A stretch of DNA of 64,000 nt from Scrofimicrobium canadense (GTDB taxonomy: Bacteria > Actinomycetota > Actinomycetes > Actinomycetales > Actinomycetaceae): assembly GCF_009696615.1 (NCBI RefSeq), contig NZ_VULO01000004.1:62001-126000 (forward strand), in the 5' to 3' direction. The stretch's first letter is position 1; every line of letters starts with the position of its first letter. Below the pieces are notes generated by a model. The model had not been told where the DNA came from. It made no database searches and saw only the letters and a program-made list of their open reading frames with translations. Below are positions 57,558 to 64,000 of this stretch, in pieces. A program made the translations under genes and the position numbers.

Positions 57558-59904
57558 TGTTATCCCTCCATCGTTGTGTCAAGCGGAAGCTCACTTCAAT
57601 AAGAGCACATGCAACTAGAGCAAAGCATACAATCGTAATCCACTGCTGCGAGTTCGGCCATTCAAGTGCGAAGAAAGAACGAATCGGCTCAATGAGGACA
57701 CCGACGATTGCTCCGAGAACCATTATGACAATGAGAGCGATTCTCCAAGGAACAAGGGGCCGGGCCGTTAACGTGAGTAACCACAACGCAGCGATAATCA
57801 TTGTCAATGTGGCTGCACTCTGCCCAGCTTTATCACTGGGGCCTACAACAAGGTAGGCGCCCAAGGCTGCTAACCCCATGATGATTCCTGATGGAATCGC
57901 AACCGAGAGTGTTCGTCGTAGGAAGCCTGGCCGGTACCGCTGGGAATTGGGTGCCAGTGCCAGGAAAAATGCGGGAGTACCGATTGTGAACCAGCCTATG
58001 TAGGTGAGGTGCCTTGGTAAGAAAGGATATGTCCACGCGAAAATCGATACCACAACTGCAAGCAGCATAGCGTAGGTTGTTTTGGAAAGAAATAGAGCTG
58101 ATACCCTCTCCATGTTCGCGATGATTCGTCTGCCTTCAGCAACGACCCCCGGCAAAACAGAAAACTGACTATTCATGAGAACGAGCCGGGAAACAGCCTT
58201 TGTCGCCGGGGCACCGTTACCCATTGCTATTCCAAGATCCGCAGTCTTGAGAGCCAGCGCATCATTGACTCCGTCTCCGGTCATGGCAACGGTGTGCCCA
58301 GCGCGTTGCATTGAAAGAACTAGTCCTTTTTTCTGTTCAGGTGTTACTCGCCCGAATACCTGCACCTGCTCTATAGCTGCATCAAATTCAGGTGTTTCAA
58401 TGGGTGGGAGTGTACGAGCGTCGACTATGACGGGATCTGCACCATCTGGACCACGCAGGCCCACATTTTTAGCGATCGTACCAACTGTGGCGGGCGCATC
58501 ACCTGAGATGATGCGCACATGCACGCCCTGATCCTTGAAGTAGTCCAAGGTTGCATGCGCATCAGAACGAATGTCCTCCTCCAAAACAATGATTGCGCGA
58601 GGCGTCCTTTCCTGAGGAAGTTCCATATCCTGAGAAATCGGACTGTCGGAAATCGAAAGACACAATGTTCGATTACCAGCGCGAGAGCTCTGTGCAACAA
58701 TGTCGGAAGCCCAGGGCGCCGCATTATCAGATAAGAGTATTTCAGGAGCTCCTAGAATCCACGTTTTACCAGCAGATGTCTGGATAGCCGACCACTTTCG
58801 TGAAGAGCTAAAAGGAATTTCCGTTCCGCCTTCAAAGGGTTGCACATGCAATTTACCCAATAGGTCCTGTACGGCAACTGCCGTTGCATTTGCTCGATCA
58901 CGGGTGAGATAAGCAAGGACTCCCACGCCTTCAGAGTCGCCGTTCTTATCGTCCCAAATGACTTCTTTACCCCGAATGCCGCCGGTTGTGATAGTTCCGG
59001 TTTTATCTAAACAAAGCTCATCAACTCGGGCAAGAATTTCGACGGCCGGTAACTCTTGAACAAGGACTCCTCGCCGAGCCAACGTTGCGGCCGCTAGCCC
59101 GAAATTCATCGATGTCAAGAGCACGAGCCCCTGAGGAATCATTCCCACGACTCCCGCCACCGCCAGCACTATAGCCACTCGGGGACTTCCACCTTCAGCT
59201 CTCAGCTGGGACCACATGAGCAGTCCCACGACAAACGGCAGTGCAATGGTTATGACTTTGAGCACGGAATTGATTGCCTGCTGAATCTCTGAGGTAGCCA
59301 AAGAGAATTTCTTGGCTTCAGCTGTTATTTGCTGCGCCCAGGAATCCTTTCCGACCTTCTCTGTGATCATGACTCCAGATCCGGCCACTACCGCCGAACC
59401 CGACATTGCTTTGTCATCAACACTCTTGTGAACGGGACGCGACTCCCCAGTGAGAATAGACTCATCTATTTCTAGGCCTGCTGAACGTACAATCTTCCCA
59501 TCGGCTGGGACTTGATCACCTAATGCCAGCGAAACAGCGTCACCAATAACAAGGTCAGTCGAGTCAATCGTCTGCTCTTTACCGTCTCTCCATACCGTCG
59601 ATTGTGGCGATTCAAGGACAGCAACCGAGTCAAGGGTGCGTTTAGAACGAAGTTCAGACAGTATTCCGATGACCGCATTGATCACCATCACAAGGCCAAA
59701 TACAGCATCACGGGGATCACCAGCAACAAGAACGGCAATGACAGCTGCTGTGAGAATCGCGTTAAAAACCGTAAAGACATTTGCGCGAAAAATCTCGCTG
59801 ATAGACCGTGAAGTCGTTCGAGGAACATAGTTGGTTTGACCGGCTTGATGCGCCGCATCGACTTCAGCCTGCGTCAGGCCGATAGCCTCCTGGCTACTTG
59901 TCAT
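57547..59904 (-). CDS. ctpE: CtpE-like P-type cation ATPase
   Basis: 785 aa. TGES in DESILTGESRPVHK, phosphorylated Asp in CLDKTGTITTGG, and hinge MTGDGVNDALALKTADLG, with about ten membrane helices. It matches CtpE of mycobacteria, reported as a Ca2+ transporter. ATG at 59904 behind AAGGACG; a longer start overlaps terC further. Overlaps terC by 11 bases, so it is under the riboswitch-headed unit. Confidence 0.9.
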   Translation of the reverse strand: MTSSQEAIGLTQAEVDAAHQAGQTNYVPRTTSRSISEIFRANVFTVFNAILTAAVIAVLVAGDPRDAVFGLVMVINAVIGILSELRSKRTLDSVAVLESPQSTVWRDGKEQTIDSTDLVIGDAVSLALGDQVPADGKIVRSAGLEIDESILTGESRPVHKSVDDKAMSGSAVVAGSGVMITEKVGKDSWAQQITAEAKKFSLATSEIQQAINSVLKVITIALPFVVGLLMWSQLRAEGGSPRVAIVLAVAGVVGMIPQGLVLLTSMNFGLAAATLARRGVLVQELPAVEILARVDELCLDKTGTITTGGIRGKEVIWDDKNGDSEGVGVLAYLTRDRANATAVAVQDLLGKLHVQPFEGGTEIPFSSSRKWSAIQTSAGKTWILGAPEILLSDNAAPWASDIVAQSSRAGNRTLCLSISDSPISQDMELPQERTPRAIIVLEEDIRSDAHATLDYFKDQGVHVRIISGDAPATVGTIAKNVGLRGPDGADPVIVDARTLPPIETPEFDAAIEQVQVFGRVTPEQKKGLVLSMQRAGHTVAMTGDGVNDALALKTADLGIAMGNGAPATKAVSRLVLMNSQFSVLPGVVAEGRRIIANMERVSALFLSKTTYAMLLAVVVSIFAWTYPFLPRHLTYIGWFTIGTPAFFLALAPNSQRYRPGFLRRTLSVAIPSGIIMGLAALGAYLVVGPSDKAGQSAATLTMIIAALWLLTLTARPLVPWRIALIVIMVLGAIVGVLIEPIRSFFALEWPNSQQWITIVCFALVACALIEVSFRLTQRWRDNNVA

Positions 59905-60892
59905 CGTCCTTCTTTCCCGCACGTGTCTTTAACAGTGAAGCAATTACTGTGACAAGTATGGTGCCAAAGATGAAACCAAGCGAGACGGGAATCGATATTT
60001 CGGGAACTGCCAGCCCATTTCCTCCGTTGATGAAGGGAACAGTGTTCTCGTGGAGTGCGTGCAAAACTAATTTCACTCCAATAAAAGCCAAAATAGCGGC
60101 AAGTCCATAGTGAAGATAAACCAACTTGGTCAAAAGTCCGTCGAGCAAGAAATACAGTTGGCGCAGCCCTAGAAGTGCAAAGGCATTAGCAGCAAAGACT
60201 AAATAGGGTTCACGTGTGAGGCCAAAGATAGCCGGAATCGAGTCGAAGGCAAACATTAAATCTGCTCCTCCGAGAGCGATAACACACAGCAGCAATGGGG
60301 TTATCATCGTTTTTCCGGCGCGCCGGGTCACGAATCGTTGTCCTACGAATCCCTCGGTTACTGGCACAATCTTCCGAATAATTCGTAAGAATGCATTCTC
60401 TTTGAACTCTCCCTCAGGCTGTTTATCCGGGTCTTCTACCCCCTCGCGCGCCTGGCTCCATGCAGTCCACAATAGCCATGCTCCAAAGATATAGAACACC
60501 CATGAGAATCTTTCGATGATGGCTGCACCCACCAAAATAAAGGCCAAACGAAGAACCAAGGCAATGATGATCCCCGAGAGCAATGCCTTCTGCTGATATT
60601 GCCTGGGTACTCGAAAGGACGAAATGATGATGACAAACACAAAGAGGTTATCGAGGGAGAGTGCTTTCTCCGTAATGAATCCTGCAAAGTACTCGCCGGC
60701 ATATTGTCCGCCCCATACAGCCCAGATGATGCCGCCAAACACTACTGCCAAAAGGACGTAGCCAACAGACCACCAGGCTGCTTCCTTGAGTGTTGGTTCA
60801 TGGGGGGTACGAACATGGCCGACGATGTCGACTGTAATAAGTACAAGAATGATAGCTGCAAGGACTAGCCATGCAGTGAGATGTACATCCAC
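59894..60892 (-). CDS. terC: TerC/Alx family membrane protein (Mn-linked)
   Basis: 332 aa with about nine membrane helices. TerC signatures: GFITEKALSLDNLFVFVII, ALGGADLMFAFDSIPAIFGL and FAANAFALLGLRQLYFLLDG, each with conserved Asp residues in the membrane. Alx and related TerC proteins handle Mn2+ efflux or supply of Mn to exported proteins. GTG start with AGGTA eight bases upstream. The leader carries a yybP-ykoY riboswitch. Confidence 0.93.
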   Translation of the reverse strand: MDVHLTAWLVLAAIILVLITVDIVGHVRTPHEPTLKEAAWWSVGYVLLAVVFGGIIWAVWGGQYAGEYFAGFITEKALSLDNLFVFVIIISSFRVPRQYQQKALLSGIIIALVLRLAFILVGAAIIERFSWVFYIFGAWLLWTAWSQAREGVEDPDKQPEGEFKENAFLRIIRKIVPVTEGFVGQRFVTRRAGKTMITPLLLCVIALGGADLMFAFDSIPAIFGLTREPYLVFAANAFALLGLRQLYFLLDGLLTKLVYLHYGLAAILAFIGVKLVLHALHENTVPFINGGNGLAVPEISIPVSLGFIFGTILVTVIASLLKTRAGKKDDDK

Positions 60893-60914
60893 CGGGTTTC
60901 TACCTATCGCAAAG

Positions 60915-61018
60915 ACGTCAAAGGACAGTGAGGTCTCATCCCACCCGGTAAGGTGTCGGGACCGAGCCGCTGGCTGTGTTGACGACCCCGAGCTTAGAAG
61001 GATTACTCCCCTCGGTGA
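60915..61018 (-). ncRNA. yybP-ykoY Mn2+ riboswitch
   Basis: On the minus strand GGGGAGTA (61011-61004), GGTCGTCAA (60987-60979) and GAGACC (60937-60932) occur in the order and spacing of the yybP-ykoY class. GAGG before the first motif pairs with CCTC after GAGACC as helix P1. This RNA class binds Mn2+ between two loops and turns on Mn exporter genes including terC/alx. It ends about 25 bases before the terC start, near its Shine-Dalgarno. End points are approximate. Confidence 0.85.
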
Positions 61019-61023
61019 AGAGT

Positions 61024-63114
61024 CTAACCTACCGCCCTCATTTGTCTTAGCTCTTTCTTGAGATCACCGATCTCATCACGTAAACGTGCAGCAAGCTCAA
61101 ATTGGAGTTCTTCTGCAGCAGCGTGCATCTGTTCTGAGAGACTACCAATCAGGTCCACAAGATCCGATTCCGCACTGCCCAGAGCTCTTGTCACCTTTTC
61201 ACTTTGCTTCCCAAGACCATGCGAGGTAGCAGCTACAGGGGTGTTTCGATAACCTCCCGCAAGGAGTTCTTGTGTGTCAATATCTTCCCGCGCTAGGAGA
61301 TCTGTCACGTCTGCAATTTGCTTACGCAACGGCTGAGGATCAATACCATGTTCCTCGTTGTAGGCGATTTGTTTAGCGCGCCGTCTTTCAGTTTCTTCGA
61401 TAGCTGATTTCATGGAGTCAGTCACATGATCTGCATACATATGGACTTCTCCGGTGACATTTCGCGCGGCACGACCAATGGTCTGGATCAGAGACCGGGT
61501 TGAACGCAAGAATCCTTCCTTATCGGCATCAAGGATTGATACCAATGAGACCTCGGGAAGATCAAGGCCTTCTCGAAGCAGGTTGATGCCTACCAGAACA
61601 TCAAATTTTCCGAGTCTGAGCTCCCGGAGTAGTTCAACTCTTCGCAAGGTATCGACATCACTATGGAGATATTCGACCTTCACACCGCGCTCTGCCAAAT
61701 ACACTGTCAGTTCTTCAGCCATTTTCTTGGTCAAAGTAGTAACCAAGACCCGTTCGTCGCGTTTTACTCGTTCTTGAATCTGTTCAAGAAGATCATCGAT
61801 TTGACCTTCCGTGGGTTTGACCACGACTTTAGGATCAATCAATCCTGTAGGTCTAATAATCTGTTCTACAGGGTTAGGGTCACGTCCTAGCTCATAAGGA
61901 CCGGGAGTGGCCGATAGGTATACTGTTTGCCCAATACGTTCTAAGAATTCGTCCCATTTCAATGGTCGGTTGTCCATTGCTGAAGGAAGTCGGAATCCGT
62001 GTTCTACTAGCGTTCGCTTCCGAGACATATCTCCTTCAAACATTGCGCCTATCTGAGGGACTGTCACATGAGACTCATCGATGATCAAAACAAAATCATC
62101 GGGAAAGAAGTCAAGCAAAGTATGCGGTGGCGAGCCAGCTTCACGCCCGTCGATATGGCGAGAGTAATTCTCGATTCCCGCGCACGATCCTATTTCACGC
62201 ATCATCTCAAGATCATAGGTTGTGCGCATGCGCAGTCGTTGAGCTTCTAGCAACTTACCCCGTTTTTCAAACCACCGAATCCGCTCATCCAGTTCTTCTT
62301 CAATACTGGCGATCGCTCTCTTCATGCGTTCCTCCCCTGCTACATAGTGGGAAGCTGGAAAAACATGAACGCGGGTAACTTCTCTCATGACTTCACCGGT
62401 CAACGGGTGCAATACCGAAAGCGAATCGATCTCATCACCAAACATTTCGATACGAATCGCAAGTTCTTCATAAACTGGGATGATTTCGATAGTATCTCCC
62501 TGAACACGAAAAGTCCCGCGAGCGAAGGCAACATCATTGCGGGTGTATTGCATTCCCACGAATGCCCGCAAGAGCGCATCCCGGTCTATTTCCATCCCAA
62601 CTTCGAGTGTGATCCTTCGGGCAACGTACTCCTCAGGAGTACCCAATCCATAAATACATGAGACGGATGAGACTACAACGACATCTTCCCGAGTGAGCAA
62701 TGAATTTGTAGCGCTATGCCTAAGACGCTCAACCTCGTCATTAATGGAGGAATCTTTTTCGATAAAAGTATCCGTCTGCGGAACATAAGCCTCTGGCTGA
62801 TAGTAGTCATAATAGCTAACAAAATACTCAATTGCGTTGTTGGGTAGTAAAGTACGGAACTCTGACGCAAGTTGAGCAGCCAAGGTCTTATTAGGTTCCA
62901 TGACCAAAGCAGGGCGCTGGACTTTTTCAATCAGCCAGGCTGTGGTCGCCGACTTTCCAGTACCGGTTGCCCCTAAGAGCACGATGTCTTGTTCACCGTT
63001 ATTGAGGCGTTCAGCTAGCTCTTTGATTGCCGTTGGCTGGTCGCCAGAAGGAGTGTACTCAGAAATGACCTCAAAAGGGTGCTCTGTACTTCGCTGCAGC
63101 TGATTATCTTCCAC
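61024..63114 (-). CDS. uvrB: Excinuclease ABC subunit B
   Basis: 696 aa. Walker [20 protein letters not shown], beta-hairpin [19 protein letters not shown], helicase motifs [31 protein letters not shown] and the C-terminal UVR motif [18 protein letters not shown] chose GTG at 63114 close to the usual N-terminus; starts further up to 63168 are open but non-conserved. It hands damaged DNA to UvrC. It follows coaE by 60 bases. No LexA box was found upstream. Confidence 0.97.
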   Translation of the reverse strand: MEDNQLQRSTEHPFEVISEYTPSGDQPTAIKELAERLNNGEQDIVLLGATGTGKSATTAWLIEKVQRPALVMEPNKTLAAQLASEFRTLLPNNAIEYFVSYYDYYQPEAYVPQTDTFIEKDSSINDEVERLRHSATNSLLTREDVVVVSSVSCIYGLGTPEEYVARRITLEVGMEIDRDALLRAFVGMQYTRNDVAFARGTFRVQGDTIEIIPVYEELAIRIEMFGDEIDSLSVLHPLTGEVMREVTRVHVFPASHYVAGEERMKRAIASIEEELDERIRWFEKRGKLLEAQRLRMRTTYDLEMMREIGSCAGIENYSRHIDGREAGSPPHTLLDFFPDDFVLIIDESHVTVPQIGAMFEGDMSRKRTLVEHGFRLPSAMDNRPLKWDEFLERIGQTVYLSATPGPYELGRDPNPVEQIIRPTGLIDPKVVVKPTEGQIDDLLEQIQERVKRDERVLVTTLTKKMAEELTVYLAERGVKVEYLHSDVDTLRRVELLRELRLGKFDVLVGINLLREGLDLPEVSLVSILDADKEGFLRSTRSLIQTIGRAARNVTGEVHMYADHVTDSMKSAIEETERRRAKQIAYNEEHGIDPQPLRKQIADVTDLLAREDIDTQELLAGGYRNTPVAATSHGLGKQSEKVTRALGSAESDLVDLIGSLSEQMHAAAEELQFELAARLRDEIGDLKKELRQMRAVG

Positions 63115-63177
63115 AACCTCATGGTAAAGGTAGGCTACGACAAATGAGAAAGTATTTGCTGCAAGCAAACCACATAC

Positions 63178-63804
63178 TCAGTGGACAATCAGCTCCCATA
63201 AGGCATTAACCACCCCGGTCAGATGAGTGTGATCTTTACCGTTCTCGATAACTACGTGACCTACAGCCCGACGCTCTTCATCAGTAGCCTGAGCTGCAAT
63301 CCTACGCAATGCTTCTTCTCGGGATATTCCACGGCGTTCCAAACGGTCCAAGCGAACCTCTAATGGGGCTTCCACGACTATCACCCCCGCAAACTGGCGG
63401 GCCATATCGGTCTCAACTAGAAGAGGAACGTCGTAGATGCCGACCTGACCGGGCTCTAGTGTTGCAAATATTTCTTGAACCTTCTGTCTCACCCTCGGAT
63501 GAATGATTGCTTCGAGAAGTCGTCGGTTTTCGTCATTGCGGAAAGCTACTTGAGCTAGCGCCGTCCTATTGATCCCGCCTCCGCTGTCAAGAACACTATC
63601 ACCAAAAGCGTCGACTAGTGCCTCAACAGCCTCTCCACCCGGTTTCTGTAAATCGCGGACCACCTGGTCTGCATCGACTACGAAGGCACCTCGTTGAGAA
63701 AGAAGTGTAGCTACAGTACTCTTCCCGGCTCCTATACCCCCCGTGAGGCCAAAAATTTTTGCATTACTACCTTGAGGAGGTATGTCACGTAATATCTTCA
63801 ACAC
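63178..63804 (-). CDS. coaE: Dephospho-CoA kinase
   Basis: 208 aa. P-loop FGLTGGIGAGKSTVATLL, VDADQVVRDLQ and YDVPLLVETDM are CoaE signatures. It makes CoA from dephospho-CoA. It lacks the GrpB-like domain found in mycobacterial CoaE. GTG start at 63804; no Shine-Dalgarno, TACGAT six bases upstream suggests a leaderless start. Confidence 0.95.
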   Translation of the reverse strand: MLKILRDIPPQGSNAKIFGLTGGIGAGKSTVATLLSQRGAFVVDADQVVRDLQKPGGEAVEALVDAFGDSVLDSGGGINRTALAQVAFRNDENRRLLEAIIHPRVRQKVQEIFATLEPGQVGIYDVPLLVETDMARQFAGVIVVEAPLEVRLDRLERRGISREEALRRIAAQATDEERRAVGHVVIENGKDHTHLTGVVNALWELIVH

Positions 63805-63810
63805 ATGAGC

Positions 63811-63816
63811 ATCGTA
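63811..63816 (-). promoter_or_regulatory. Candidate -10 (TACGAT) for leaderless coaE
   Basis: TACGAT is followed by six bases and the GTG start at 63804. It lies just past the rpsA terminator hairpin, so coaE would have its own promoter. Confidence 0.4.
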
Positions 63817-63833
63817 CTATGCGCGGTACACAA

Positions 63834-63860
63834 AGGCCCCCAGGTGTGACCTGGGGGCCT
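63834..63860 (-). terminator. rpsA terminator
   Basis: 12-bp perfect stem (AGGCCCCCAGGT and its complement) with loop of three, followed on the minus strand by TTTGTGT. It lies 25 bases past the rpsA stop. Confidence 0.8.
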
Positions 63861-63885
63861 GATGAGATGTGATGAAAATAGGCCG

Positions 63886-64000
63886 TTAGTTGCCCGCTGT
63901 TAGTTTCTCACGCAAAGCCGCAAGGGCCTCGTCGGAAGCAAGAGTACCGGATGCATCTTCTGCTGAAGAATACGACGACGGTGCGGCTTCACCTGCAGCC
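63886..64000 (-). CDS. rpsA: 30S ribosomal protein S1, 3' end
   Basis: Only the last 37 codons are in the window (SSAEDASGTLASDEALAALR, then EKLTAGN and TAA). The Ser/Ala/Glu-rich tail with EALAALREKL is typical of actinobacterial S1. The rpsA-coaE-uvrB order matches M. tuberculosis. The gene runs off the right edge. Confidence 0.88.
   Translation of the reverse strand, partial: AAGEAAPSSYSSAEDASGTLASDEALAALREKLTAGN

Overview
This 64 kb window is a housekeeping stretch of an actinobacterial chromosome of moderate GC (roughly 50% by eye). Three conserved gene blocks point to Actinobacteria. The first is whiA-yvcK-rapZ-uvrC followed by gap-pgk-tpiA-secG. The second is a sufR-B-D-(Rieske)-C-S-U-T cluster. 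The third is the tlyA-nadK-recN-steA-steB-pyrG-NUDIX block known from Mycobacterium and Corynebacterium. GTG starts, -10 hexamers of the TAnnnT type, apparent leaderless starts and the absence of a mycolate gene set in view suggest a lower-GC member of the Actinomycetaceae (Varibaculum/Gleimia/Arcanobacterium-like). The genus is inference only. I see no rRNA, tRNA, CRISPR array, insertion sequence, prophage or integron.

Layout. 1-4.1 kb: 5' part of rarA (runs off the left edge), a YciO-type YrdC protein, a TSUP exporter and aspS. 4.1-7.6 kb: a DEAD-box helicase, then a decayed sensor-kinase gene fused by deletion to an orphan ABC-2 permease. 7.5-14.7 kb: yaaA, an acyl-CoA dehydrogenase, a sixA-ppk2 pair, a small Cys/His protein, an ABC-F ATPase and a yhhQ-tgt queuosine-salvage pair. 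14.7-21.1 kb: the complete SUF iron-sulfur operon with its regulator. 21.3-31.1 kb: a tightly overlapped operon from a TPR-HAD fusion phosphatase through a 39-residue small protein, tlyA, nadK, recN, steA, steB and pyrG to a NUDIX hydrolase. 31.2-38.6 kb: xerD-parA-scpA-scpB-rluB-tyrA-cmk, then two genes of unknown role and a formate/nitrite channel. 38.7-49.5 kb: transketolase facing the secG/tpiA/pgk/gap glycolytic genes and the whiA/yvcK/rapZ/uvrC operon. 49.9-53.4 kb: glnA and a long-chain acyl-CoA synthetase. 53.4-64 kb: uvrA, a YciI-like protein, a terC-ctpE-hydrolase operon headed by a yybP-ykoY manganese riboswitch, uvrB, coaE and the 3' end of rpsA.

How the genes fit together. The window holds all three UvrABC excision-repair subunits plus recN and rarA, and uvrA carries a LexA/SOS-box match in its upstream region. 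The SUF cluster supplies Fe-S clusters. The terC-ctpE operon is predicted to respond to Mn2+ and to handle Mn/Ca at the membrane. YhhQ and Tgt are predicted to import a 7-deazaguanine and insert it into tRNA. SixA and PPK2 are phosphate/polyphosphate enzymes in one transcription unit.

Most noteworthy: the Mn2+ riboswitch candidate, the gene-decay scar at about 6.48 kb, the small ORF between the HAD gene and tlyA, the TPR-HAD fusion, the unusual Tgt recognition loop, and a secreted 3D/RlpA-like protein where der normally follows cmk. I did not find a clearly new multi-gene defence or biosynthetic system. All calls come from reading the sequence and remembered family features; no database search was run.
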